From a virus, in IMG/VR virus record IMGVR_UViG_3300021092_000047, positions 1 through 59,539 of that record: 59,539 nucleotides of DNA; one strand, written 5' to 3'. Below are positions 8,258 through 16,644 of this stretch, one piece after another; positions within the stretch are counted from its first letter, which is position 1; every line of letters starts with the position of its first letter. Under the pieces are notes generated by a model that saw only the letters and a list, made by a program, of their open reading frames with translations, did no database searches and was not told the DNA's origin. The position numbers and the translations under genes are program-made.

Positions 8258-8918
8258 AATTTTTCCTCGGTAAAGGTTTATCTCGAAAACAAAGCTGACA
8301 ATGGCTGCAGGTCATTTTGGTGATGCCGTTCTCAGCAGGACAAACTAGTGCAGAACCTACCCACTTCAAAATAGTCGCATCTTTATCTCGAAAGATAAGA
8401 TCAACTTCGTAGGCAGGTATGTCGGTATCGTCTGTCATCAGGAATGCTCTGCGAACATTATCAACTTCAGGCGGCGGACCAGATTCGCGATCACAACTAA
8501 ACCAAAGCATTACGTTTGGCAGTTGTGCGTATTCGCGAAGCCGCTCTAGTACAGCCGAATCTGTCCAGCTGCGGGTGTAAGCATAAAACAACAAGCGCTG
8601 ATTTCGTTTTGCAATCTCAATCCATTTTTCGGTGTATTCGACGGAGTAAAAATCTCCACTAACATGCACTCGCAAGATGCGAACGTACAGGGCATATAAC
8701 CAACTGTTCACTCGCTGAACAAAGTCGGGTTTTAGCGACTCTGCATAATTAGATGCCAGCGAATTTTTAACATTTGTTTGATTGAAGTGTCCATGGGTAG
8801 CGTAACACAGCTTCAAACAAAGAGTAGTTGCGCCGATGCAAATTGAACGAACCGCAGAAGGGATAGACCAATGGTGAATTAGTGATCCGAGCTTTGTATT
8901 TCCTGGCCTGATTGGCAT
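8166..8918 (-). CDS. Gp88-family phage protein
   Basis: 250 aa from the ATG at 8918 (MPIRPGNTKLGSLIHHWSIP), seven bases after AAAGGA. It matches the Gp88 family named after mycobacteriophage gene 88 in layout: GNTKLG, a C..T..C..CYATHG block near residue 30, RVHVSGDFYS, YTRSW, NVMLWFSCDRE, and C-terminal Cys pairs (CSHCQLCF). The clustered cysteines suggest a metal or iron-sulfur centre, but the function is unknown. The last 92 bases overlap the 193-aa gene. Confidence 0.75.
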   Translation of the reverse strand: MPIRPGNTKLGSLIHHWSIPSAVRSICIGATTLCLKLCYATHGHFNQTNVKNSLASNYAESLKPDFVQRVNSWLYALYVRILRVHVSGDFYSVEYTEKWIEIAKRNQRLLFYAYTRSWTDSAVLERLREYAQLPNVMLWFSCDRESGPPPEVDNVRRAFLMTDDTDIPAYEVDLIFRDKDATILKWVGSALVCPAENGITKMTCSHCQLCFRDKPLPRKNYGKNRQVCSLPTLPQQNNVQPGSRQLQKVD

Positions 8919-8997
8919 GGGATTCCTTTCAAAAAGAAACGCCAGGGGATGCCTGGCGTTTTGGTGCCTAAAACATGTCGTGCAAGCTTGGCACAAG

Positions 8998-9228
8998 TTA
9001 ATCGTCGTCTTCAATGAAACCTTTCTGCTGAGCGATCCACCCGGTCATGATGATGTAGCCCTTGTCGCCGTCGGCGAGGCAGTCGGTCTCCCTGATCTGG
9101 CTCTTGGGCAGCCACATCTCGACGGGCTTGCCCTCGTCGTCGGTCAGCGAGATCAGGAACGCCTTCTCGGTCACACGCTTGACCAGCACGTCTTCGAGCG
9201 TGAAGGTGTTTTCTTCTTTTTTAGCCAC
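8998..9228 (-). CDS. 76-aa hypothetical protein, GC-rich
   Basis: The GTG at 9228 is chosen because GGAGG lies nine bases upstream; it overlaps the previous gene by eight bases. The product (KKEENTFTLEDVLVKRVTEK...) ends in an acidic patch (GFIEDDD), and its predicted small beta-type fold may bind nucleic acid or protein, but no family is recognised. Codons are strongly C/G-ending (CTC, GTC, GCC), unlike the AT-leaning neighbours, suggesting recent acquisition or high expression. Confidence 0.65.
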   Translation of the reverse strand: MAKKEENTFTLEDVLVKRVTEKAFLISLTDDEGKPVEMWLPKSQIRETDCLADGDKGYIIMTGWIAQQKGFIEDDD

Positions 9229-9562
9229 GGGTCGCTTCCTCCGTTTCGTCCTTGGAGATCCAGACCCAGGCACGTACCCAGGTTCCATCGTCAGTGACTG
9301 AAAGATCTGCTGACGTCAGCCGGTCGATTTCAATTTCAGTACTTCCGTATTTGTCTTGTGCTCGTTGTCGCAACACATCCAGTTCTTGTTGTAAATGTGA
9401 AGAGGCTTCAAGCAGGTGACACAAACAGCCACAAACTGCGCATTCTACGTCGGTATAAGGTTCGCCTAATTCCAAGCGTTCATGCAGGTCTTTGGCTTTT
9501 GGCAGTTCGTTATACGGCTTAATCGAAGGGCAGTTACTGCATTGCATCATTTGTAGTTGCAT
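9221..9562 (-). CDS. 113-aa zinc-ribbon-like hypothetical protein
   Basis: Start at the ATG at 9562 (MQLQMMQCSNCPSI), with AAGGA six bases upstream. C-x2-C at residues 8-11 and a second pair VECAVCGCLC near residue 45 could form a zinc ribbon; a helical segment follows. The start lies inside the end of the frameshifted upstream gene. No function assigned. Confidence 0.65.
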   Translation of the reverse strand: MQLQMMQCSNCPSIKPYNELPKAKDLHERLELGEPYTDVECAVCGCLCHLLEASSHLQQELDVLRQRAQDKYGSTEIEIDRLTSADLSVTDDGTWVRAWVWISKDETEEATRG

Positions 9563-9773
9563 AACGTATCCTTGTAGCTGTCGCGGGCCGCCTGGATGTC
9601 GTCCCAGGGCGGCCACGGCGGGTTATGGTTCCATTCGCGGGCGAGTCGACGAGCTTCCCCCCGGGAGCCAACGTCAGTGCGACGTTGGCTTCCCAGGGGT
9701 CGGCGTAGCGGTCGACCACGTAGTGCCAGCGGTGACCGTCGCGGTCACCGTCGCTTTCGTGGTAAAAACGCAT
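9547..9773 (-). CDS. 75-aa hypothetical protein with a -1 frameshift at a G6 run
   Basis: The zero frame begins MRFYHESDGDRDGHRW and is protein-like to residue 39 (ALTLAPGG), then becomes Arg/Thr-rich nonsense. Reading one base back at the GGGGGG run (plus-strand 9657-9662) continues with EARRLAREWNHNPPWPPWDD and ends ...DTLCNYK at a TGA overlapping the next start, which looks like a true C-terminus. A nine-bp hairpin (GCCAACGTC/GACGTTGGC) lies just upstream of the run. Either programmed frameshifting at CCC GGG GGG or a missing G in the assembly. Function unknown; GC-rich like the 76-aa gene. Confidence 0.55.
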
Positions 9774-9777
9774 CGAA

Positions 9778-10047
9778 TTACGTTCGGAAATAAACGTCCT
9801 CCGGTGCAGGTTTCTCTGTAACAAAATACCCCATTCGATTTACGAAGTGGTATCCGCTACTGATGACCAAGCGGCCATCGCAATCTAACAACGTCCAGAC
9901 TGAATTATCAGAAACTTTAGTTTTGACAAAATCGAGTTCTGGTCCGTAGGTTTCAAACATGCAACCATCAAAACTGGCGTTGAACGCCAGATGGTTTTTA
10001 ATCGGCTTGTACTTTTCCCAAAAAGTATTCGCCATGATTCTAGGCAT
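9778..10047 (-). CDS. 89-aa hypothetical protein
   Basis: Starts at the ATG at 10047 after AAAGGAGGACAACA, an excellent ribosome site. The product (MPRIMANTFWEKYKPIKNHL...) is a mixed alpha/beta soluble protein with aromatic-rich C-terminus (YHFVNRMGYFVTEK). Its first eight bases overlap the upstream Cys-rich gene, and the next gene starts four bases beyond its stop. No family recognised. Confidence 0.65.
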   Translation of the reverse strand: MPRIMANTFWEKYKPIKNHLAFNASFDGCMFETYGPELDFVKTKVSDNSVWTLLDCDGRLVISSGYHFVNRMGYFVTEKPAPEDVYFRT

Positions 10048-10285
10048 TGTTGTCCTCCTTTAACCAAACAGGCGATTTGTCCTTTTCAGGTGTCATGATG
10101 CAACTGTCGCCGTAACAAATTCCCGGCAGGAAATAAGGACAAGGTTTGCCCTCAATTGCCTGGGCAGGCGGACCCATCATGGACACGTTTCGGTGTCCCG
10201 AAGGTGCCTGCGCCGTAAAGCGCAGGCACGCATCGCGATTAGGACAGCTTTCACCAGTGCATCGTGTGATGTCGGCTAATGGCAC
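10040..10285 (-). CDS. 81-aa Cys-rich hypothetical protein
   Basis: GTG start at 10285 six bases after AGGAG. Seven cysteines are arranged as RCTGESCPNRDAC, PCPYF and CYGDSC, a pattern consistent with a small metal-binding or disulfide-stabilised fold; no signal peptide. Coupled to neighbours by short overlaps. No family name recognised. Confidence 0.65.
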   Translation of the reverse strand: MPLADITRCTGESCPNRDACLRFTAQAPSGHRNVSMMGPPAQAIEGKPCPYFLPGICYGDSCIMTPEKDKSPVWLKEDNNA

Positions 10286-10294
10286 GAAATGCTC

Positions 10295-10861
10295 CTAGAG
10301 TTCGTCAACTTTTTTAATAACACGCTTTGCAGCCACAACCTTGGTTGGGCTGCTGCGCTCCAAGTTTGACACGACGACAGTATTGCCTGCCCGTGCGGCT
10401 TTAGGCGTAACTGCGCGGAACTTTTCTTTCGCGTCTTCCTCGCACTTATTGTACAAGGCCACAAGCGTTGAATCGCTGGTCTCGAGAACTTTATCCGCTC
10501 CAAGCTGAATAATCGCTCCCAAAGCGCCGTTGACGTTCATCATGGTCTCTAACCATGCTGTGCCCGGCTTTACGCCATCCTTCTTCGCTGCTTTGGGGTT
10601 CGATTTGCTTTCAGCGTCATACTCCTTGTTAAGCGTTGAGGCATAGCTCAACAACAAAGGCTTGAGGAACTTGTCCATGTAAAAGTTTGGACTTTGAGTA
10701 GTATCGACGCCCCGACTCAGCGAACCGTCTAGGTGAATCACGACATCAAAATCATGATTGCCTGGGGTCACTTTTTCGCCGCCGTCCGTGCAGCGTTTCA
10801 GCTCTTTCTCAGCAGTCTTCAGCAGTGCAGTAGCTTCAATAACATTCAATGGCTTACTCAT
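10295..10861 (-). CDS. 188-aa hypothetical protein
   Basis: MSKPLNVIEATALLKTAEKE... with GAAGGA ten bases upstream of the ATG at 10861. The beta-type segment NHDFDVVIHLDGSLSRG is followed by a long helical region and a basic tail (VVAAKRVIKKVDEL). The start overlaps the end of the 107-aa gene by eight bases. It looks like a DNA-metabolism accessory protein by charge pattern only; function not recognised. Confidence 0.65.
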   Translation of the reverse strand: MSKPLNVIEATALLKTAEKELKRCTDGGEKVTPGNHDFDVVIHLDGSLSRGVDTTQSPNFYMDKFLKPLLLSYASTLNKEYDAESKSNPKAAKKDGVKPGTAWLETMMNVNGALGAIIQLGADKVLETSDSTLVALYNKCEEDAKEKFRAVTPKAARAGNTVVVSNLERSSPTKVVAAKRVIKKVDEL

Positions 10862-11177
10862 TGGGCACATTTCCTTCAATTCTGGAATTTACAAGCTCAA
10901 TCTCGGCGGCAATCGCATCGGCGCGCCGCCAAAACGGCCCCAACGTGGGGCCGTTAAAAATACGAGCCTGCCAGCGACAAGGCCAGCGGCGAGTGAACCC
11001 TGCTAATGCAGAGTCGTCAGACACGCGTCGCCTGATCCAGTGGAACCAGCAACGCAACAACGGATTAACCGGCTCGACATGACTGACTCGATGCCGGTTA
11101 CTCAACCCAAGGAGCTGAGTAACCGGACTTTCGAGACCAATCATGTTGCCGTCGGTGTCAATGAACACTTTTGGCAT
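10854..11177 (-). CDS. 107-aa hypothetical protein
   Basis: MPKVFIDTDGNMIGLES... then an Arg/Trp-rich middle (TRRWPCRW) and a C-terminal helix (RADAIAAEIELVNSRI). GGAG is ten bases upstream of the ATG. A perfect ten-bp GC-rich inverted repeat inside the gene (10933-10955) encodes FNGPTLGPF and resembles a terminator stem; I treat it as coding. Coupled by overlap to the next gene. No family recognised. Confidence 0.6.
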   Translation of the reverse strand: MPKVFIDTDGNMIGLESPVTQLLGLSNRHRVSHVEPVNPLLRCWFHWIRRRVSDDSALAGFTRRWPCRWQARIFNGPTLGPFWRRADAIAAEIELVNSRIEGNVPNE

Positions 11178-12442
11178 TACTCAGAGGCTCCACCAACCTT
11201 GATCTTGCGACGAGGGCCTTTTCCTTGCTCTCGGATTTCCATCTCCGTGCTGGTCAACTTGTCCAAAAAGCTTTGGAACGAAGCTTTGGCTTGCTGTCTC
11301 GCAAAGCCGCTGTTGCGCAGCTGCTTTGTGATTTCAGCAGCAGAGCCGCCCATGTTGCCAAGCGTAGATGATACTTCTTCAGCCAGCTTAGTCAGACTGT
11401 CTGAGCCAGTAGCCGAACCTAGCATGCTTTTCACGGACTGAATCTTGTTTGCCAACCAGATGAGGTTGTCAAACGAAGACTGAGTTAGCACTCTGGACTC
11501 GTCGGTTTCGTAAGGCTTGAGTGCGTTGTATTCTTCCTGAGTCAGCAGAATGTCTTCTGCCTTGCCAGTCTGAATGAACTTGCTCGCATCGCTGTCTTTT
11601 GGCTGTGCTCGCTGCACAGTTATCAACAACTTATCCGCAGGAATCGAATCCGGATCATCAGCATGACGCAGGATTTGCTGAACCTCAGCATGCCGAAGAT
11701 CTTGCTGAGGATGACCTAGTGATGGCAACAAGCGAACACGTTTTCCACAATTTTGTGCAACGCTTTTCACCATCTCTTGGAATTCCCACACAAGCTCTCC
11801 AACGGCACCGTCAACAGACGCAGCCAAGCGAGCTTCGGCCTGCTCTCGCAGCATCTTTGCTGTCGCCGGAGCCACGTCTGCCAGTGTGAAACTGGCGTTG
11901 AATGGCTCGATACGCGGCAAGTCACAGCTAACAGCATCGGCCATTTGGAAAGATGTAGGATACTTGGGTTCCACAACTTTCCAGTCAGAACCAAGCGCGG
12001 CTTGGTCAGCATCTTTGATTCGCTGATAGTTTGAAAACTCAGCAACTTGTTTGCCCCAGTTGAGATAGTGTTCACGCACGTCATTAAAACGCGCAATGAA
12101 CTCTTCAACCTTGCAAGCCTCGATCAAGTAGCTACCTGCTACCTTTTCTGACTTGAAGTTGCTTTCTTCTGATTTGTTAGCGGTCGCTACCAGAGTGTAT
12201 TCTGGAATAGTGTACTGGTTGCGAATCGTTGTCAGCAACCGTTTGAGAGCAGCGCCCTGCTGGATGAGCGGATCTCGACTTGCGCCAAGAATGGCGTACG
12301 AGCCGCGAATCACTCGTTTATCAATGTTAAGTTGATTCGCAAGTGCGCTTTTTGCTGCATCCGTGAAACCGATTGCGCCCGGGAGCCAACCGATTTGAAA
12401 CTTAACGGTGCAGTAAGTGATTTGTTTTGTGTCTTCACTCAT
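11177..12442 (-). CDS. 421-aa hypothetical protein, partner of AAA+ gene
   Basis: MSEDTKQITYCTVKFQIGWL... is a soluble, largely helical protein with coiled-coil-prone stretches around residues 175-215 (ATAKMLREQAEARLAAS) and a basic tail. The ATG overlaps the previous gene's end (ATGAGTGA). It lies one small gene downstream of the Ycf46-like AAA+ ATPase. Phage AAA+ genes often travel with DUF3150-type partners of similar size, and this may be one, but I cannot confirm the family by eye. Confidence 0.6.
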   Translation of the reverse strand: MSEDTKQITYCTVKFQIGWLPGAIGFTDAAKSALANQLNIDKRVIRGSYAILGASRDPLIQQGAALKRLLTTIRNQYTIPEYTLVATANKSEESNFKSEKVAGSYLIEACKVEEFIARFNDVREHYLNWGKQVAEFSNYQRIKDADQAALGSDWKVVEPKYPTSFQMADAVSCDLPRIEPFNASFTLADVAPATAKMLREQAEARLAASVDGAVGELVWEFQEMVKSVAQNCGKRVRLLPSLGHPQQDLRHAEVQQILRHADDPDSIPADKLLITVQRAQPKDSDASKFIQTGKAEDILLTQEEYNALKPYETDESRVLTQSSFDNLIWLANKIQSVKSMLGSATGSDSLTKLAEEVSSTLGNMGGSAAEITKQLRNSGFARQQAKASFQSFLDKLTSTEMEIREQGKGPRRKIKVGGASE

Positions 12443-12725
12443 GGTTTGAATTTTTCCTTGTTAAATGTGATACAGCAATTTCTTGCGCTTGACGATACTC
12501 CGCAAGATGAGTTTGGTTTTGCTTTTCAAGTTTAGCCATGACTATCAAGGCTTGATCAAAAGAAGACAACTGAATAGTTTCCAAATACTTCCAGTAGTCT
12601 GAATCAACCCAGCGGTCACGCGAACCCAGCGTTACCTGGGTCGCGTGACCGTTGGAGTTGCAATTGTAGAACACCTTGTACACATCGTACGTGTTCTGGT
12701 CTCTATGTATCAGCAGATTAGCCAT
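12435..12725 (-). CDS. 96-aa hypothetical protein
   Basis: MANLLIHRDQNTYDVYKVFY... has a beta-rich N-terminal half and a C-terminal helix (ALIVMAKLEKQNQTHLAEYR). The start overlaps the AAA+ gene's end by eight bases (GATGGCTAA), so translation is coupled. No family recognised. Its position between the ATPase and the 421-aa gene suggests a shared complex or pathway. Confidence 0.65.
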   Translation of the reverse strand: MANLLIHRDQNTYDVYKVFYNCNSNGHATQVTLGSRDRWVDSDYWKYLETIQLSSFDQALIVMAKLEKQNQTHLAEYRQAQEIAVSHLTRKNSNHE

Positions 12726-14583
12726 CTAAGCCGTCTACGCCTTTCTTAACTTTACGCGTGACCTTTTTGGTGTCTGTCATTGACACACTGGTCAGCTTGT
12801 TTTTGGGGTGCTTGTAACGCTCACCAGTTTCAGCACAAATGCAGCCCGCAGCTTCAGCCCAATTCATCAGATCGTCCATTTGACGCTGATTTTTTTCGTA
12901 CGATGGTGTGATCCATCGCGATGCAGCTTTCAGGCACACACCCTGAAGCTCTGCCAAACGGCAGCAGCTCATAATGTCGGCAGGAGTCCAGAAGTTGTCC
13001 GCTGGGATGTCAAAATCCGCGATCTCATGTCGCTTCATGTACATCTTCCATGCAGCATCCTTAGCCTCGCGACCCGGGAAACCAACAAACATCAAAGCGT
13101 CAACACGACCAGAACGAGTGATCTCGTCGGGCAGGTTGGCAATGTTGTTTGCAGCTGACAGTACGAGGTTACTCTGCTGATTGTTGAACCAGGTCAACAA
13201 GGTGCCTAGCAAACGGTTCTCGACGCCGCCTGACTCGCTACCGGATCCGCCTTGCGGCAGGAAGCGTTGAAACTCGTCGATGGCAAGAATGCCACCGATC
13301 ATTTCAGCAGTGCTGAGCATACGAGCAAGAATCTTGTCCGTATCGCCCAGCCACTTCGAGTAGAGGTTGCTGGCTTGCATGCTACTGAGCGGCGTGTTGA
13401 ACTCGCCAGAGCAGCATTGCATAGTGAAAGACTTACCGGTGCCAGGCACGCCCAGCATCAGCACGTGTTTCATCTTGGAACGTTGCGGTACATTTGGACG
13501 CATACCGTTTCGCAGAAAGGTTTTAAGCCCTTCCAAACCTACAACCGACTTGAACGAGTAAAAATCTCGCTCAGGTCGATATTGACTTTCAAAATCGACC
13601 TGCGGCATAGGATCCAGCCAGCGCTCTACGGACTTACCGCCATTGTCAATGTAGCGCAACCTGGCTCGAACAAACCCAGAGTCAAGCTGCGAATTAACCG
13701 CGTGGTTTTCTTCCTGCAGCAGCGTTACGTCAGTCGCGTTTTGCAAGTCTTCAACTTTAGGTGTAGGCCAGAGCTTAATCTGGCTTACGAACTCTGGCGA
13801 CCAGACGTCCAGCTTGCTGGCCCGGCTCAGGTGCATCGCTTTTTTCTGGAATACCGCCATCGGTCGAACTGCACCGTATGTTGCCATGGTCTCAGCAACA
13901 TACTGGGCAGTCTTGGCCCGGGACAAACCAGCTGTTGCGCTCATCAAAGCAGGCGTGATGACATTGTAAGGGCTGTCAATCAACTCCGAAATGATGCTTG
14001 TCCTCTCTTCGGTGTTGGGAAGGTCGTGACGAACATATTCGCAATGCTCATTAAGTTCGAGCGGAAGCTCAAAATCTGGCGTAGTCTGCATAATCAAAAA
14101 CACGTTGGTTGCCTGACCTTCCAGGATCACCTTCTGAACCAAGGTTAGCAAAAGATAATCCACAGGACCTTGCGAACCTTGCGGACACAACATGCGATCG
14201 AAGTTTCGGACAACCAAGATTCGCATGCTTTTGTCTGCCTCAGTATCTTCATTTGCAGCTTCGCGATACTGCCGACCACGGCAAGTATCCAGCACAGCTT
14301 CAAGAGTGCTGTGCAGGTTCATTTTTTGCGGCTTTTCATTTAGACCCAACGCCGCCATATCGTCATCAGAAGCGTCTTCTTTTGACAACGTTACTCGACT
14401 CCCGTAGGAATCAGTTAGACCGTCAGCTGCATCCCAAAAGTAAATCTCGATGGGATCGTCGGTCGCGAGAGACGAGCGAGCCATATCCGCAAGTTCTCTC
14501 AGACATTCCTCGGGCTCAACAGAAGTCAGAACCAAACCGGCCTGGCCGGAAGCAAGATACGACCTAATTTTTGATAGAATCAC
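12718..14583 (-). CDS. Ycf46-like AAA+ ATPase
   Basis: 621 aa from the GTG at 14583 (AGGGA seven bases upstream). The N-terminal domain (SKIRSYLASGQAGLVLTSVE ... IEIYFWDAADGL) matches the leader domain of Ycf46 proteins, followed by a single AAA+ module: Walker A GVPGTGKS (about residue 385), the pore-loop region YSKWLGDTD, Walker B ILAIDEF, sensor-1 LSAANN and arginine finger RSGRVD. Ycf46 ATPases are encoded in plastids and cyanobacteria beside DUF1257 (Ycf35) and DUF2997; both families are found just downstream here. The cellular role is poorly defined, proposed in CO2/bicarbonate-related regulation or protein remodelling. The Lys-rich tail is unusual. Confidence 0.85.
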   Translation of the reverse strand: MILSKIRSYLASGQAGLVLTSVEPEECLRELADMARSSLATDDPIEIYFWDAADGLTDSYGSRVTLSKEDASDDDMAALGLNEKPQKMNLHSTLEAVLDTCRGRQYREAANEDTEADKSMRILVVRNFDRMLCPQGSQGPVDYLLLTLVQKVILEGQATNVFLIMQTTPDFELPLELNEHCEYVRHDLPNTEERTSIISELIDSPYNVITPALMSATAGLSRAKTAQYVAETMATYGAVRPMAVFQKKAMHLSRASKLDVWSPEFVSQIKLWPTPKVEDLQNATDVTLLQEENHAVNSQLDSGFVRARLRYIDNGGKSVERWLDPMPQVDFESQYRPERDFYSFKSVVGLEGLKTFLRNGMRPNVPQRSKMKHVLMLGVPGTGKSFTMQCCSGEFNTPLSSMQASNLYSKWLGDTDKILARMLSTAEMIGGILAIDEFQRFLPQGGSGSESGGVENRLLGTLLTWFNNQQSNLVLSAANNIANLPDEITRSGRVDALMFVGFPGREAKDAAWKMYMKRHEIADFDIPADNFWTPADIMSCCRLAELQGVCLKAASRWITPSYEKNQRQMDDLMNWAEAAGCICAETGERYKHPKNKLTSVSMTDTKKVTRKVKKGVDGLDG

Positions 14584-14610
14584 TGTGCATTCCCTTTCAT
14601 AAAGAACTCA

Positions 14611-14808
14611 TTACTCGTGTTCAGCAATGCGCACTTGCACGTCTGCTTGGTAAAACTCAGGCTTTTTCTGGTCTGAGTCTGGTTTGGCACCAATCAAGGC
14701 CTTGGTCAAAGGCTCGGTGGCTTTGGTGCAAGTGCCACCTTTGTAGCCGTGGGCTTCAACTTGCGTCTTACCCTCGGTGTCAATTGTGATTGTGATTTTT
14801 CGGTCCAC
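14611..14808 (-). CDS. DUF2997-family protein
   Basis: 65 aa from the GTG at 14808, immediately after AGGAGGG. KITITIDTEGKTQVEAHGYK followed by GGTCTKATEPLTKAL is the DUF2997 signature (beta hairpin, G-[FY]-x-G-x-x-C, helix). The family is short and found beside DUF1257 and Ycf46 genes. No activity is known; its single conserved Cys lies at about residue 27. Confidence 0.8.
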   Translation of the reverse strand: MDRKITITIDTEGKTQVEAHGYKGGTCTKATEPLTKALIGAKPDSDQKKPEFYQADVQVRIAEHE

Positions 14809-14818
14809 AAAAACCCTC

Positions 14819-15940
14819 CTAAAAGGCATATCGAATTGTGCAGTACGGAATGTGTCGGCTCATGATTTGACATAGTTCCTCAATTCCAGAGCGCTTGTAA
14901 TTGTTCTTGTAGCGCAGATTGACCATCCCATTTTGAGATAGTTTTCTTTGCTGGATGACTTCGTGACCAAAGCGATTGTGGTCCTTGTCTGATTCCTTTT
15001 CCCAGTGTCGCCAGAGATACTGTTCTTCTGCTTGCGGATGCCACTGCATATTGATTTTATGCAGCGACTCGTTGTGCGTTAGAAAGATTACCTCAGCTTT
15101 GAGTTGCTGCTTGGCTTTGTCTGACAACACGTTGTCGATTTGCAGGCACAGGTCCGCGTAATCCGTTTCCCACCCGTCGTAAATGATTACAGGCGAAAGG
15201 TTTACGTGAACTTCGTAACCTGCGTCTACAAAGTCGTTGATAGCGGCAATACGCTCTGGAATTGGCGAAGTACGTACGTCTACAACGCGAGCCACATGCT
15301 CAGGCATCAGTGAAAACCGGATTCGAGTTTTACCTTGCGGATCGTAGTTTAGAAGTTCGCGATTCACGAACTTCGTAGCAAACGACGCTTTGGCATTAGG
15401 AATCCGTCGAAACAAATGAACTAGGTCTTTGACGTTGTCAGAAACAACAGCATCGACGCTACAGTCATTGTTCTCACCAATGTCCCAAGTCCAGTAAACC
15501 GGATCGGTTTGTTCATTTTCCGTCGTTATGACTTTCGGTCCTAACTTTGCGCATTTACGCTCAATGTGTGCAAGCATCTTGTCAATGTTTGCAAACACAG
15601 TGATAGGATTTGCGTATCCTTTACGTCTTGCGACGTAACAGTAGGCACAGGCCATCGTACAGCCAGAAGAATGACTCGGAGCTATCCAGTCCGTGCTACG
15701 GGAGTTTGGTCTTGATGCGATCGACGACTTTACTCCCAACACGAGGAAATGGCTTTTAACCTGGTTCCACTGAGAAACCATTTCTGGATTCTTGTTTAGC
15801 TCTTCAATTTTCCAGTGAGAGTCGACTTCAACCTTTGTCGCATCAGGATATCGATCAAAGACTTCACGGCCGCGCGAGAATTTTAGCGCGGCCGGGTCGT
15901 AGTAGAGCGTATTGATACGCAACAAATCATCTAGTCTCAT
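14819..15940 (-). CDS. Radical SAM protein, spore photoproduct lyase-like
   Basis: 373 aa. The radical SAM cluster motif CTMACAYC (C-x3-C-x2-C) lies at about residues 93-100 in the context APSHSSGCTMACAYCYVARR, the form seen in the spore photoproduct lyase (SplB) family, with a long C-terminal barrel (FSLMPEHVARVVDVRTSPI, GYEVHVNLSPVIIYDGW). SplB repairs 5-thyminyl-dihydrothymine with S-adenosylmethionine; relatives outside spore formers are of uncertain substrate. The ATG overlaps the DUF1257 stop (TGATG). A role in repairing phage or host DNA photodamage is an inference. Confidence 0.82.
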   Translation of the reverse strand: MRLDDLLRINTLYYDPAALKFSRGREVFDRYPDATKVEVDSHWKIEELNKNPEMVSQWNQVKSHFLVLGVKSSIASRPNSRSTDWIAPSHSSGCTMACAYCYVARRKGYANPITVFANIDKMLAHIERKCAKLGPKVITTENEQTDPVYWTWDIGENNDCSVDAVVSDNVKDLVHLFRRIPNAKASFATKFVNRELLNYDPQGKTRIRFSLMPEHVARVVDVRTSPIPERIAAINDFVDAGYEVHVNLSPVIIYDGWETDYADLCLQIDNVLSDKAKQQLKAEVIFLTHNESLHKINMQWHPQAEEQYLWRHWEKESDKDHNRFGHEVIQQRKLSQNGMVNLRYKNNYKRSGIEELCQIMSRHIPYCTIRYAF

Positions 15941-16644
15941 CAGGGATTCCTCGGGGTTACGTTAAGAACGATTCGACCGTCCGGTAATGTTGTTTTGGTA
16001 TACGAACCAAATTCTGGATTACCTGCTTCCATTTGTTTAACAATGGCACGCTCGGCCGCGCGTACGGCGTATGACTGCTTGAGCTCTCCTCCCCAAGTGT
16101 CTCCTCCGTTCTTTTGTTTGTGCTGGCCAACACCTCTCGCTTCCAGCAAGCCATTACCTTGCCTGTAGAAGTCTGTCATCATGACGTACTCGCCCTTGCG
16201 AATTGGGTGCGGCACCAGGCCAATCTCGTACGCGTCGCGGTTACCTTTGCCATCTTTGTATCGGATGACAAACTCAGCGTCTTTACCGACAACAGCCTTC
16301 GTTAGCTTGTCGTACGCCGCCGCAAAATCGGCGTCAGCTAGTAGCTTTTGCTGTTGCTTGAGATCCCAGGGCTTTTGTTCGAGTTCGATCAAATTTGCCG
16401 GAAGCTCAACGCCTCGAGCTTTAGCCTTTGCGTGAACGTCGACGCCTTGTTTCTTCAGTGCTGCCATCATCTTGACCTGATACAGGCCAGGCAACGGGTA
16501 GTCTCCAACCAAACCACCGTGGTCGGATATCCAGGTTCGGTAGGTGTTTTGCTTGACCAATTCAAGATCCGGACACTGGGCTTTGACAGTCAACGCCAGT
16601 GCCGCAATATCGGTAACACAAAAACCAGCTGCGATATGACTCAT
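15940..16644 (-). CDS. DUF1257 (Ycf35-like) protein
   Basis: 234 aa. The N-terminus MSHIAAGFCVTDIAALALTV and C-terminal half (YEIGLVPHPIRKGEYVMMTD, ELKQSYAVRAAERAIVKQ, LPDGRIVLNVTP) follow the DUF1257/Ycf35 pattern, with a phage-specific insertion around residues 40-105. AAGGAG precedes the ATG by six bases. It is first in the unit DUF1257 - radical SAM - DUF2997 - Ycf46, after a strong terminator, so probably begins a new transcription unit. Biochemical role unknown. Confidence 0.72.
   Translation of the reverse strand: MSHIAAGFCVTDIAALALTVKAQCPDLELVKQNTYRTWISDHGGLVGDYPLPGLYQVKMMAALKKQGVDVHAKAKARGVELPANLIELEQKPWDLKQQQKLLADADFAAAYDKLTKAVVGKDAEFVIRYKDGKGNRDAYEIGLVPHPIRKGEYVMMTDFYRQGNGLLEARGVGQHKQKNGGDTWGGELKQSYAVRAAERAIVKQMEAGNPEFGSYTKTTLPDGRIVLNVTPRNP

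Noticed and set aside
10933-10955. Ten-bp GC-rich inverted repeat resembling a terminator, inside the 107-aa gene
   Set aside because: It lies in a well-formed gene coupled to both neighbours and has no long U tract; treated as coding.
13252-14148. 298-codon + strand frame inside the AAA+ ATPase gene
   Set aside because: Antisense shadow: the reverse strand has full Walker, sensor and arginine-finger motifs, while the + frame has no ribosome site or recognisable protein.
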